Assembly (NCBI RefSeq): GCF_000169435.1
Contig: NZ_AAYB01000002.1
Location: 372,001 to 436,000, forward strand
From: Roseobacter sp. CCS2
GTDB taxonomy: Bacteria > Pseudomonadota > Alphaproteobacteria > Rhodobacterales > Rhodobacteraceae
Length of the DNA: 64,000 nt
Direction: 5' to 3'
Part shown: piece by piece, positions 44,942 through 53,001 of the stretch
Numbering within the stretch: position 1 is the first letter of the stretch
Layout of the letters: each line of letters opens with the position of its first letter
Program-made: the position numbers and the translations under genes
The notes under the pieces: generated by a model
Databases searched by the model: none
What the model saw: only the letters and a program-made list of their open reading frames with translations
What the model was told of the DNA's origin: nothing

Positions 44942-46557
44942 GCGACAGCCTCTGGTGGTGCGAAACTATGTGCGTTTGCACGGTTCCAACGCTCGCGATA
45001 GATTGGATTATCGTCACCATCATCCAGCAAAAAGCCTTCGCGTAAATAGGTATAGACGTCAGCAGCCTCTGTCATTTGACCGTCAGCTTTGCGGGTCATG
45101 AAATGGTAGGGCAGAAAACCGCAGGGGTTTTCCAAACCAGCAGCACCCGCCATTTCACCCAGTGCCTTCAACGTATTCGCGTGGAAGCGCGCAACACGTT
45201 TGCTTTTGTCATTCACGTTCAGCGCGGCTTGGCGGACCGGGTCTTGGGTCGTCACACCGACGGGGCAATGGTTGGTATGGCAAGCCTGCGCCTGAATGCA
45301 ACCAATCGCGAACATATAACCGCGGGCCGAATTGCACCAATCCGCACCAATCGACAGCGCACGGGCGATATCAAAGGCGCTGACGACCTTGCCCGCCGCC
45401 CCGATTTTGACCTGATCGCGTATACCCGCACCACGCAGCGTGTTATGCACAAAGGTCAGCCCTTCGATCATCGGCATGCCGACGTGGTTTGCAAATTCTA
45501 GCGGGGCCGCACCTGTGCCGCCTTCGGTGCCGTCTACAACGATGAAATCCGGGATATTTCCCGTTTCCAGCATGGCCTTCACCATACACATAAATTCGCG
45601 CCGGTGCCCGATACACAGCTTAAAACCGACAGGTTTGCCACCTGACAGTTCGCGCAATTGCCCGACAAATTGCATCAATTCCAACGGGCCGGAAAAGGCG
45701 CTATGGCCAGCGGGTGACACACAGTCGACACCCATTGGAATATCGCGCGCTTCGGCAATTTCGGGGGTAATCTTTGCGGCGGGCAGCATTCCGCCATGGC
45801 CAGGTTTGGCCCCTTGGCTTAGCTTAATCTCGATCATCTTGACCTGATCATCGGCAGCTTGTTTGGCGAATTTGTCGGGGTTGAACGTGCCATCATCGTT
45901 GCGGCAGCCAAAGTACCCAGATCCAACTTCGTAGATCAGATCACCGCCGCCTTCGCGGTGATAGCGACTGATGCCACCTTCGCCGGTGTCATGCGCAAAA
46001 CCGCCCTGTTTGGCACCTTTGTTCAGCGCCGAAATCGCATTTGCCGACAATGAACCAAAGCTCATCGCAGAGATATTATAAAGCGAAGCATTGTAAGGTT
46101 GCTTACATTTGTCGCCACCTATCATCACACGAAAGTCCGTGTCGTCGAAATGTGTGGGTTCAACCGAATGCGTCAACCAAGAATAGCCAGCCTCGTAAAC
46201 CCGTTCATGACTGCCGAACGGACGCTTGTCTTCAGCCCCCTTGGCCCGCTGATAAACAAGCGAGCGTTGTTCACGGCTAAAGGGTTGTTCTTCCTGATCG
46301 CCCTCAATCAGATATTGGCGGATTTCTGGCCGGATTTTTTCAAATAGAAACCGGATGTGACCCAACACAGGGTAGTTACGGACAATGGCGTGACTGGTTT
46401 GGTTCACGTCCCTGATGCCCAAGGCTGTCAGCGCGGCAAAAACAATGAAAAGCAGAAACACCCACGGTGCCCAAAACCCTGCGATAAATGTCACAACGGC
46501 CATAAGGCCAACAAAAACGAACGTTGCGTAGCGCTGCAACGAGATCAGTTCACGCAC
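44938..46557 (-). CDS. Membrane-anchored FMN-binding glutamate synthase domain protein
   Basis: A 539-residue protein. Two N-terminal transmembrane segments (about 10-47: YATFVFVGLMAVVTFIAGFW, VFLLFIVFAALTALGI) are followed by the GltB-type FMN/synthase domain: YNISAMSFGSLSANAISALN, GMLPAAKITPEIAEARDIP, DFIVVDGTEGGTGAAPLEFA and the 3Fe-4S cysteines in CIQAQACHTNHCPVG. No amidotransferase domain and no small subunit are present, so it cannot be a complete GOGAT. Related proteins are called FMN-binding glutamate synthase family, with unknown reaction. The start is GTG at 46557 after GGGAGGG. Confidence 0.9.
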   Translation of the reverse strand: MRELISLQRYATFVFVGLMAVVTFIAGFWAPWVFLLFIVFAALTALGIRDVNQTSHAIVRNYPVLGHIRFLFEKIRPEIRQYLIEGDQEEQPFSREQRSLVYQRAKGAEDKRPFGSHERVYEAGYSWLTHSVEPTHFDDTDFRVMIGGDKCKQPYNASLYNISAMSFGSLSANAISALNKGAKQGGFAHDTGEGGISRYHREGGGDLIYEVGSGYFGCRNDDGTFNPDKFAKQAADDQVKMIEIKLSQGAKPGHGGMLPAAKITPEIAEARDIPMGVDCVSPAGHSAFSGPLELMQFVGQLRELSGGKPVGFKLCIGHRREFMCMVKAMLETGNIPDFIVVDGTEGGTGAAPLEFANHVGMPMIEGLTFVHNTLRGAGIRDQVKIGAAGKVVSAFDIARALSIGADWCNSARGYMFAIGCIQAQACHTNHCPVGVTTQDPVRQAALNVNDKSKRVARFHANTLKALGEMAGAAGLENPCGFLPYHFMTRKADGQMTEAADVYTYLREGFLLDDGDDNPIYRERWNRANAHSFAPPEAVA

Positions 46558-46654
46558 AAGATACCCTCCCTATTTGAGGGTAGACTAGGCCGCTCAATTC
46601 ATTAACGAAAGGCTGATGTGCTGAAGTTTTCATCACAAAATGTAAATGACCCGA

Positions 46655-47464
46655 TCAGAAGTCGGCCCGCACCCCCGGCAGGTCCAGCGCTTTGATCAAT
46701 TCACGCAGTTCTTGGCGTGCTGCTACATTCGAGATATTCATCCCCTTCACGCCAATATCGCGCAGATCCAGCAAGGTCAGACCGCGAGGAAACAGCTCTC
46801 GAAAGATCACCCGCTCATTAAAGCCGGGTGCGGTACGAAACCCAATGCGTGATGCCAGCTTTGCGATCGCACGCTCCATCTTGAGCTTGTTCAACATCGC
46901 CTGCGCGCCCAGCCGGTTGCGTACCACGATCCAGTCGATGGGTTTCAGCCCTGCCTGGCTGCGCAATTGGCGCGCGTTCCAGACCATTTCAGAATAAACC
47001 GACGGCCCGGTGATATCTTCGCCATCGCTGTCGACATGCGCCAGCAGATCAAAGTCGATAAAGCTGTCATTGAGCGGCGTAATCAGCGTATCGGCTAATG
47101 AATGGGCGACTTGGCTTAGCCGCGTATGCGACCCGGGACAATCAATTAGAATGAAATCGGCGTCGGCCTCCATGCGTGCAACAGCCATAGATAAACGATG
47201 ATCAAATGCATTTTCACCGGGCTTTAGCAGGTCTTGGTCAATATCCGGTAGTTCGTGATAGGACGGAGTTGGCAGCTCCAACCCCTTCTTTTGCAGAAAT
47301 GCCTGTCGGTTCAGTATATAGCGCCCCAGTGTTTTCTGACGCAGATCAAGGTCGAGCGTTCCGACTTTGTGCCCCATCCGGGCAAGGGCCGTTGCGACAT
47401 GCATCGACACGGTCGATTTGCCTGCGCCGCCCTTTTCGTTGCCGACCACGATAATATGCGCCAC
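46655..47464 (-). CDS. mipZ: Division-plane positioning ATPase MipZ
   Basis: MipZ is a ParA-type ATPase that binds ParB at the origin and inhibits FtsZ away from midcell in alphaproteobacteria. The 269-residue chain begins MAHIIVVGNEKGGAGKSTVS, the deviant Walker A P-loop with KGGAGKST. It continues with the switch region FILIDCPGSHTRLSQVAHSL and DTLITPLNDSFIDFDLL, and GTLDLDLRQKTLGRYILNR, all distinctive for MipZ. The start is GTG at 47464; the frame continues upstream but the family N-terminus is here. Confidence 0.94.
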   Translation of the reverse strand: MAHIIVVGNEKGGAGKSTVSMHVATALARMGHKVGTLDLDLRQKTLGRYILNRQAFLQKKGLELPTPSYHELPDIDQDLLKPGENAFDHRLSMAVARMEADADFILIDCPGSHTRLSQVAHSLADTLITPLNDSFIDFDLLAHVDSDGEDITGPSVYSEMVWNARQLRSQAGLKPIDWIVVRNRLGAQAMLNKLKMERAIAKLASRIGFRTAPGFNERVIFRELFPRGLTLLDLRDIGVKGMNISNVAARQELRELIKALDLPGVRADF

Positions 47465-47833
47465 TAACCGATTCCCCGCCGTTTTGTGCTTTGCACCTCT
47501 ATATGATGTGGCTGATAAGAGGGGAAGCACATGCAACACGTGTCGCCACATTTTCAGCAACCCTTGACAGATGCCGCCCAAACCATCATGTGCCAATCAA
47601 CCGACGCAAGCTGCCGCGTGAGCAGAGCGAGACCATAGAGTCTATCCGCAAGGCGTCGCTTAAACTTCAGGTTCCCACATCACGCAGGGGTCCCGCGCCC
47701 TTATCGGCGCCCGGACAATGCGGTCTTGGCTGTCAGCATAGTGGCGCAACCTTGCACGGGTTCATCGCATTTGGCGGTGGGCCAAATGATATGCGCGGGC
47801 CGTAGGCTCGCTTAGAAATTAGGATATTCCTTT
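47465..47833. other. Intergenic region between divergent mipZ and the DEAD-box gene
   Basis: This 369-base stretch has no gene I can support firmly. It must hold the mipZ and helicase promoters and a long helicase 5' leader, as is common for cold-inducible RNA helicases. A 35-codon frame (47531-47638, ATG after GAGGGGA at a 7-base gap, starting MQHVSPHFQQPL) is the best small-ORF candidate. A longer 104-codon frame from a TTG at 47491 overlaps it in another frame but has no family features and I do not accept it. Confidence 0.5.
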
Positions 47834-49141
47834 ATGGATTTCGACATGCTGGGCCTTGCGCCCCGATTGGTAAACGTACTCAAAGAACAAGGGATCACTG
47901 ATCCCACCCCTATTCAAACCCAAGCCATCCCCCACGCCATGAATGGCCGCGATGTAATGGGTCTGGCGCAAACCGGTAGTGGTAAGACCGCAGCCTTTGG
48001 TCTGCCTATGATCCATGCGCTGATGAAGGCGGGTGTGAAGCCGAACCCCAAGACATCGCGCGGTCTGATCCTTGCGCCCACGCGCGAATTGGCCAAACAG
48101 ATCGCCGATAACTTGACCGCCTATACCAAAGGCAGCCACCTGAAAGTGGCGCTGGTTGTTGGCGGGGCAGGGATCGTCGCCCAGACCAAGCGTCTGGCTG
48201 GCGGTGTTGACCTGTTGGTCGCGACACCGGGCCGTTTGATTGACCTGTTGGACCGCCGCGCGGTGCGGTTGGATGAAACCATTTATCTGGTTCTGGATGA
48301 GGCCGACCAGATGCTCGACATGGGCTTTATTCACGCGCTGCGCCGCATCGCACCGCTTTTGGCGAAAGATCGTCAAACGATGATGTTCTCGGCCACGATG
48401 CCGAAACTGATGGGTGAATTGGCGGGAACATACCTGACCGATGCGGTACGCGTGCAGGTGAACCCGCCGGGACAGGCCGTGAAAAAGATCAACCAGTCGG
48501 TGCATTTTGTGGCGCAAGCCGCCAAGACCGATCTGCTGATTGAGCTGTTGGACAAGCACCGTGACGAGCTGGCGATTGTTTTTGGCCGGACCAAACATGG
48601 CTGCGAGAAGCTGTATAAAGTGCTTGAGAAAAAGGGTTTTGCTGCGGCTTCCATCCACGGCAACAAATCGCAAGGGCAGCGTCAACGCGCGCTGGAGGCC
48701 TTTAAGTCAGGCAAGACCCGCGTTTTGGTAGCAACTGACGTGGCGGCCCGTGGCCTTGACATCCCGGACGTGCGGTTTGTCTACAACTATGATCTGCCAA
48801 ATGTCGCTGAAAACTATGTGCACCGCATCGGGCGAACAGCGCGTGCGGGCGCCGATGGATCGGCAGTTGCCCTCGTCGCACCGGACGAGATGATCGAGTT
48901 GAAAGACATCGAAAAAGCGATGAAGGAAACCATTCCAGTGGCCTCTGGTCGTGAATGGGAAATTCAACCGGGCCAGAAAAAGCGACCTAACGGCGGCGGT
49001 GGCGGACGTCGGGGTGGCGGTGGGAACCGCGGTGGCGGACAACGGGCCGGCGGCAAGCCAGGCGGAGGTCAGGGCAAACCCGGCGGGCGGCGTCGCGGCG
49101 GCGGCGGTGGTGGCCGGTCGCGCAACGCATCAGCGGCATAG
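47834..49141 (+). CDS. DEAD-box RNA helicase (RhlE-like)
   Basis: A 435-residue ATP-dependent RNA helicase. Motifs in order: Q motif (GITDPTPIQTQAIPHAMNG), I (AQTGSGKTAAF), Ia (PTRELAKQ), Ib (TPGRLIDLL), II (VLDEADQM), III (SATMP), V (VATDVAARGLDIPDV) and VI (HRIGRTARAG). The last 55 residues are Gly/Arg-rich (GGGGRRGGGGNRGGGQRAGG), a nucleic-acid-binding tail. The organisation is that of RhlE, which acts in ribosome assembly or RNA decay. A clear terminator follows. Confidence 0.95.
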   Translation: MDFDMLGLAPRLVNVLKEQGITDPTPIQTQAIPHAMNGRDVMGLAQTGSGKTAAFGLPMIHALMKAGVKPNPKTSRGLILAPTRELAKQIADNLTAYTKGSHLKVALVVGGAGIVAQTKRLAGGVDLLVATPGRLIDLLDRRAVRLDETIYLVLDEADQMLDMGFIHALRRIAPLLAKDRQTMMFSATMPKLMGELAGTYLTDAVRVQVNPPGQAVKKINQSVHFVAQAAKTDLLIELLDKHRDELAIVFGRTKHGCEKLYKVLEKKGFAAASIHGNKSQGQRQRALEAFKSGKTRVLVATDVAARGLDIPDVRFVYNYDLPNVAENYVHRIGRTARAGADGSAVALVAPDEMIELKDIEKAMKETIPVASGREWEIQPGQKKRPNGGGGGRRGGGGNRGGGQRAGGKPGGGQGKPGGRRRGGGGGGRSRNASAA

Positions 49142-49169
49142 ATCGGCTTAGAAACTCCTACGTATTGCG

Positions 49170-49206
49170 AAGTGCTACCTGATGTTTTCAGGTGGCACTT
49201 TGTTTT
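49170..49206 (+). terminator. Terminator after the DEAD-box helicase gene
   Basis: AAGTGC-T-ACCTGA (49170-49182) pairs with TCAGGT-G-GCACTT (49188-49200) around TGTTT, followed by TGTTTT. One T-G pair interrupts a 13-bp stem. It also faces the convergent tetR gene. Confidence 0.85.
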
Positions 49207-49245
49207 CAGCGGTTGACTGTCGCCTCGAACAGATTGTTTTGCTGG

Positions 49246-49836
49246 TCAGCTGGTCTGGGCCAGTAATCCTTCGGCAAGCACCTGAAATGCATGCATAGCT
49301 TTTGCCATAACCGCGTCTTTATTATGGCTTGCTGCGACCCATAGCGCCGTATCAAAAGCGGCACCACATAACAATCGCGCCGCAGCTTCAGGATCAACCG
49401 GACGAACGCGTTCTGCTTGCTGTAACGCCCGTATGGTTTCTGTTGTTGCGCGCAAGCAGGCATTTTGGCTGGGCCATGCGGATGGGTCCCCCAGCACTGC
49501 CGGTCCGTCCAGCAGAACAATTCGCTGTACATCGGACTCTTGCGCCAACTGTATATAGGCAATTCCGGCGGCGACAAATCGATCCCAGTCGTCAGCTATG
49601 CTGCAAACAGTCGCGTCCGCCCGTGCAGCTATATCAGCATCCATCTGCTGGACGACCGCCATTAGCAGCCCCTTTTTGTCTCCGAAATTGTGATATAGCG
49701 CGCCGCGTGTAACACCCGCAGCAGCACATAAATCATCCATCGACGCGCCAGCATACCCGTGACTAGCGAATGCCACTTTTGCGGCAGCCAACAGTTTTGA
49801 TCGGGTCACTTCCATTTGCTCGGCACGTGTATTCAT
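49246..49836 (-). CDS. TetR/AcrR family transcriptional regulator
   Basis: A 196-residue repressor. The DNA-binding domain is residues 8-55: TRSKLLAAAKVAFASHGYAG, then ASMDDLCAAAGVTRGALYHN with the F-GDKKGLL helix. The ligand-binding domain is less conserved (DDWDRFVAAGIAYIQLAQES). It is divergent from ridA, and three inverted repeats between the genes are likely operators, so it probably represses both itself and ridA. The ligand is unknown. Confidence 0.93.
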   Translation of the reverse strand: MNTRAEQMEVTRSKLLAAAKVAFASHGYAGASMDDLCAAAGVTRGALYHNFGDKKGLLMAVVQQMDADIAARADATVCSIADDWDRFVAAGIAYIQLAQESDVQRIVLLDGPAVLGDPSAWPSQNACLRATTETIRALQQAERVRPVDPEAAARLLCGAAFDTALWVAASHNKDAVMAKAMHAFQVLAEGLLAQTS

Positions 49837-49852
49837 CGTAGTTTTCCTTCAC

Positions 49853-49914
49853 ATACGGTGCGTACCTCAATTGACATACGTGGCGTATACATATTATCAC
49901 ATACATACCGTATG
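49853..49914. promoter_or_regulatory. Three inverted-repeat operators between tetR and ridA
   Basis: Three related sites are visible: ATACG-GTG-CGTAC (49853-49865), ATACG-TGG-CGTAT (49876-49888, perfect) and CATAC-C-GTATG (49904-49914, perfect). The centres lie 23 and 27 bases apart. They fill the space between the divergent start codons and are the expected kind of site for a TetR dimer. Confidence 0.7.
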
Positions 49915-49970
49915 CGAATTTGCGTATTATTGTACAGCCCAGGCTGCGACCTTAATCAAAAGGATAAACC

Positions 49971-50363
49971 ATGACAAAACCCGAAGCCATTTTCCCTGCT
50001 GCCCGCCATGCCCTTTACGAACAACACGGCTATTCCGCCGCGATCAAGTCCGGTGATTTGCTATTTGTATCTGGTCAGGTGGGCACCCGCGAAGATGGAA
50101 GTCCTCAGCCAGAATTTAAGGCACAGGTCGAGCAAGCCTTTGCTAACCTTACAGAGACACTGAAAGCTGGCGGATGCACATTAAGCGACATTGTGGACGT
50201 AACGACGTTTCACACCGATCCCGAAGCACAGTTCGAGACGATTATGGATGTCAAAGCTAATGTGTTCCCAAGCGCGCCTTATCCAAATTGGACGGCTATT
50301 GGTGTAAACTGGCTTGCCGGTTTTGATTTCGAAATAAAGGTGGTCGCCCGCATCCCAGAATAA
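49971..50363 (+). CDS. RidA family protein
   Basis: A 130-residue YjgF/YER057c/UK114 protein. RidA enzymes hydrolyse reactive enamine/imine intermediates; this subgroup may act on other substrates. Family segments are KSGDLLFVSGQVGTREDGSP, AQVEQAFANLTETLKAGGCT, DIVDVTTFHTDP and PNWTAIGVNWLAGFDFEIKV. The arginine usually found in the RidA active site (PxRxxV) is replaced by PNWTAI, so imine deaminase activity is doubtful. The ATG follows AAAGGA at a good distance. Confidence 0.88.
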   Translation: MTKPEAIFPAARHALYEQHGYSAAIKSGDLLFVSGQVGTREDGSPQPEFKAQVEQAFANLTETLKAGGCTLSDIVDVTTFHTDPEAQFETIMDVKANVFPSAPYPNWTAIGVNWLAGFDFEIKVVARIPE

Positions 50364-50492
50364 CACTATCGGGGCGTCCTGCTTTCAATTAGTCAATCTT
50401 AAAATGCTGATCTGACACGCGGCGGAAGCGGACACGCCGCAGCGAAGGATAACGATAGCTTTCCCCCGCAGGCCTACCATTCAAACAACGAA

Positions 50493-50522
50493 AAACGCCG
50501 CCCAATATAAAGGGCGGCGTTT
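50493..50522 (-). terminator. Terminator after rpmE
   Basis: AAACGCCGCCC (50493-50503) pairs with GGGCGGCGTTT (50512-50522) around AATATAAA. Read on the minus strand the 3' arm is followed by TTTT, placing it downstream of rplS-rpmE. Confidence 0.9.
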
Positions 50523-50548
50523 ATATTTTATCCACAGGATAAGGGTCT

Positions 50549-50770
50549 TTAGAAACCAAGACCTGCGTATTTGTTCTTAAACTTGGACACACGGCCACCG
50601 GCGTCCATCAGGCGCGTTGAACCACCGTTCCATGCGGGGTGTACGGATGGGTCAATATCAAGCGACATCGTATCCCCTTCTTTGCCCCATGTGGATTTCA
50701 TCTGCACCACTGTGCCATCGGTCATTTTGACGTCGATGATGTGATAATCGGGATGCGTATTTTTTTTCAT
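50549..50770 (-). CDS. rpmE: 50S ribosomal protein L31
   Basis: A 73-residue L31 of the cysteine-free (zinc-independent) type: the sequence begins [19 protein letters not shown] and contains no Cys. The ending [18 protein letters not shown] is typical of alphaproteobacteria. It follows rplS after 11 bases and ends the translation-related cluster, with a terminator 27 bases downstream. Confidence 0.97.
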   Translation of the reverse strand: MKKNTHPDYHIIDVKMTDGTVVQMKSTWGKEGDTMSLDIDPSVHPAWNGGSTRLMDAGGRVSKFKNKYAGLGF

Positions 50771-50781
50771 GATGGCGATCC

Positions 50782-51165
50782 TTACGCTTCTGCGCCCTTA
50801 GGCGCTTTGTAGTTGGTGACTTCTGCGATACGTGCGGACTTACCGCGACGTGAACGCAGATAGTAAAGCTTGGCGCGACGCACGCGACCACGGCGGACCA
50901 CGGTGATGCTGTCGATGTTGGTGGAATGCAGCGGGAAAACACGCTCCACACCTTCGCCAAAGGAAATCTTGCGCACTGTGAAAGACCCGGCAATGCCTTT
51001 GCCGTTCTTGCGGGCGATGCACACGCCTTCGTAGTTCTGCACACGGCTGCGTGTGCCTTCGGTCACATTGTAACCGACGCGGACGGTGTCACCGGCCTTA
51101 AAATCGGGGATCGTGGCCCCAAGTGCGGCGACTTGTTCCGCTTCGAGTTCTGCGATCAGGTCCAT
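50782..51165 (-). CDS. rplS: 50S ribosomal protein L19
   Basis: A 127-residue L19, located at the 30S-50S interface. The family core is [60 protein letters not shown] and [18 protein letters not shown] strong AAGGAG precedes the ATG at 51165. It is separated from trmD by 328 bases, which probably contain its own promoter and leader. Confidence 0.97.
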   Translation of the reverse strand: MDLIAELEAEQVAALGATIPDFKAGDTVRVGYNVTEGTRSRVQNYEGVCIARKNGKGIAGSFTVRKISFGEGVERVFPLHSTNIDSITVVRRGRVRRAKLYYLRSRRGKSARIAEVTNYKAPKGAEA

Positions 51166-51493
51166 CTGAAACGCTCCTTCATGTCACTTGCGGTTATCCG
51201 CAATGTTGATTTGCGTGGCTCAGAGCTCTGTGTCGTTCCCGGGTCCAGTTGCCTGCCCGCCAGAGGTGCGTCATCATTTCTTTGTTGTGGTCGTCCGGCC
51301 TGTCTGGTGAGTGCCGTACCAACGAAGGTACGCTCATGATCCAGATGGTCCCATAAACCAACACCCGGAATCAGCCAGGCTAACCGGGAATGCTGCCGTA
51401 TAAGCGGGCAAGCCCTGCGGATCAAGGGGTTTCGCCCATTGTCTTATCATATGTATGCAAACTGCGAGGTAAGGCGCAGTCAAGAGAAGTGTC
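51166..51493. other. Region between trmD and rplS, probable rplS leader
   Basis: This 328-base stretch holds no gene I can assign. On the minus strand a hairpin (CGTACC-TTCGTT-GGTACG, 51314-51331) lies about 150 bases before rplS and may be part of its untranslated leader. Just upstream is a 38-codon frame (51334-51450, starting MIRQWAKPLDPQGLP) with no Shine-Dalgarno site, in which codons look protein-like but no domain is recognisable. Whether the leader regulates L19 synthesis is not known. Confidence 0.4.
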
Positions 51494-52285
51494 CTATTTC
51501 TTTTGGCGCTTTTCCCACATATCCGGCCTGCGATCCTGCGTGATCTTTTCGGCCATCTTGCGCCGCCATTCCGCAATCTTGGCGTGATTGCCGGACAACA
51601 GCACCTCTGGGATTGGCAGGCCTTGCCACTCTGCGGGCTTGGTAAACTGCGGGTGCTCTAACAACCCCGCAGAAAAGCTTTCGTCGACAGCGCTTTCTGC
51701 GTTGCCCAACACACCAGGCAGCAAACGTACGGTCGCATCAATCATCGCTTGCGCGGCAATTTCACCCCCGGTCATCACGAAGTCCCCAAGGCTGACTTCC
51801 TGAATGCCAAAGTGATGCAAGATGCGTTCATCCACACCTTCAAAGCGCCCGCACAGCATCGTCACACCATCCATCCGCGCCCAGTCGCGCGCCATCGCCT
51901 GATCAAAGCGGCGACCACGCGGCGAAAGATAGATCAGCGGCGCTGTCCCTTTGGTGCCGCGTCGTGCGTCGCTGATTGCTTTTTCCAGCACATCCGCACG
52001 TAAAACCATCCCGGCCCCGCCCCCCGCAGGTGTGTCATCGACATTGCGGTGCTTGCCGATGCCATAGTCGCGCAGATCATAGGTTTGCAGCTGCCAAAGC
52101 CCATCTTGCAGGGCCTTGCCGGTCAGGCTTTCACCCAGCACACCAGGAAAAGCCTGTGGAAACAAGGTGATAATCTGCGCTGTCCAAGACCCCGCGATAT
52201 CAGGGGTGTCCGTCATCAACTCACGCGGTTTCAGCGTTGGACGCACCGCAATGCGGCCCGCTGATTTTGGTGGTTTCTTAGTCAT
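51494..52285 (-). CDS. trmD: tRNA (guanine(37)-N1)-methyltransferase
   Basis: TrmD methylates G37 of tRNAs reading CNN codons, which prevents frameshifting. The 263-residue SPOUT enzyme shows RDYGIGKHRNVDDTPAGGGAG, MLCGRFEGVDERI, the knot segment EVSLGDFVMTGGE and LLPGVLGNAESAVDESF. An extra N-terminal segment of about 35 residues (MTKKPPKSAGRIAVRP) precedes the family core. The ATG overlaps the rimM stop by eight bases (ATGACTAA). Confidence 0.97.
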   Translation of the reverse strand: MTKKPPKSAGRIAVRPTLKPRELMTDTPDIAGSWTAQIITLFPQAFPGVLGESLTGKALQDGLWQLQTYDLRDYGIGKHRNVDDTPAGGGAGMVLRADVLEKAISDARRGTKGTAPLIYLSPRGRRFDQAMARDWARMDGVTMLCGRFEGVDERILHHFGIQEVSLGDFVMTGGEIAAQAMIDATVRLLPGVLGNAESAVDESFSAGLLEHPQFTKPAEWQGLPIPEVLLSGNHAKIAEWRRKMAEKITQDRRPDMWEKRQKK

Positions 52286-52793
52286 CGGACGGAAACAACC
52301 CGTCGGGCGGGTCGGCGACGATACGTTTGGCAGTCAGATCGACGGTCGGCACGGCGGCCTGTGTGAATGGCAACAGGATGGTGTCAGATGCGCCGGGCAC
52401 AATAATTTCAAGCAAATCGCCGGCGCCATGGTCCATCACGTTCTTCACGGTTCCCAAGGTCGCACCGCCAGTATCCACAACCGTCAGGCCGATCAGATCG
52501 GCATAGTAGTATTCGTCATCCGGCAAGGACGGCATGATATCGCGCGGTGCATAAAGGTTCACATTGCGTAGCGCATCGGCGTCTTCTTTGGTGATAACCC
52601 CATCTATTCGCGCAGTGAACCCGTTTTTCAGCTGCCCGGTCAGAACGATCTGCGCAAACGCACGTCCGTCCTCGGTGTAAAGCGGGGTATAGTCGGCAAT
52701 CGCTTGGGGGTCGGCACAATAGGACTTCAGACGCACTTCGCCCTGAACGCCAAATGCGCCGCCAATGGCACCCACAATCACACGATCGCTCAT
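52278..52793 (-). CDS. rimM: Ribosome maturation factor RimM
   Basis: RimM helps maturation of the 30S head and binds S19. The 171-residue protein begins SDRVIVGAIGGAFGVQGEVR, has the N-terminal beta-barrel, then the PRC-barrel YYYADLIGLTVVDTGGATLG and DLLEIIVPGASDTILLPFT. The start ATG at 52793 follows GGAG and shares its A with the stop of the small upstream gene (TGATG), so the two are translationally coupled. It overlaps trmD by eight bases. Confidence 0.96.
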   Translation of the reverse strand: MSDRVIVGAIGGAFGVQGEVRLKSYCADPQAIADYTPLYTEDGRAFAQIVLTGQLKNGFTARIDGVITKEDADALRNVNLYAPRDIMPSLPDDEYYYADLIGLTVVDTGGATLGTVKNVMDHGAGDLLEIIVPGASDTILLPFTQAAVPTVDLTAKRIVADPPDGLFPSDD

Positions 52794-52939
52794 CAATTCA
52801 ACTCCGGTCCGACGCAGATATTTTCGACCCATAGCCCGCCACCGCTTTCGCAGATGTCTTGGCTGCCCTGACGTTCAAACAGCATGCCTGCAATAAAAGC
52901 AAACATCACCAGAATGATCGTGCGCAACAAGCGAAACAT
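52793..52939 (-). CDS. Small membrane-anchored protein, 48 residues
   Basis: A 48-residue frame starting MFRLLRTIILVMFAFIAGML, i.e. a short basic start and one transmembrane helix, then a 28-residue outside part with two cysteines (QDICESGGGLWVENICVG). The two cysteines 14 residues apart suggest a disulfide in the periplasm. The stop overlaps the rimM start in TGATG, so it is expressed with the ribosome genes. The rpsP terminator lies just upstream on the message. It is too short for many gene finders. No known family is recognised. Confidence 0.72.
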   Translation of the reverse strand: MFRLLRTIILVMFAFIAGMLFERQGSQDICESGGGLWVENICVGPELN

Positions 52940-52966
52940 GGATGTGGTCCCGAATGGGAAAGGTAA

Positions 52967-52990
52967 TCGCCCCGGTCAAAGCCGGGGCGA
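52967..52990 (-). terminator. Hairpin between rpsP and the small membrane protein gene
   Basis: A perfect 9-bp stem, TCGCCCCGG (52967-52975) and CCGGGGCGA (52982-52990), with a six-base loop. Read on the minus strand it is followed by TTACCTTTCCC. It could be a partial terminator or mRNA-stabilising hairpin that raises S16 expression over rimM-trmD. Confidence 0.7.
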
Positions 52991-53001
52991 CAATCAGAAA
53001 T

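Noticed and set aside
47491-47805. 104-codon frame from a TTG ahead of the DEAD-box gene
   Set aside because: It has no Shine-Dalgarno site, atypical composition and overlaps a better-supported short frame. No domain is visible.
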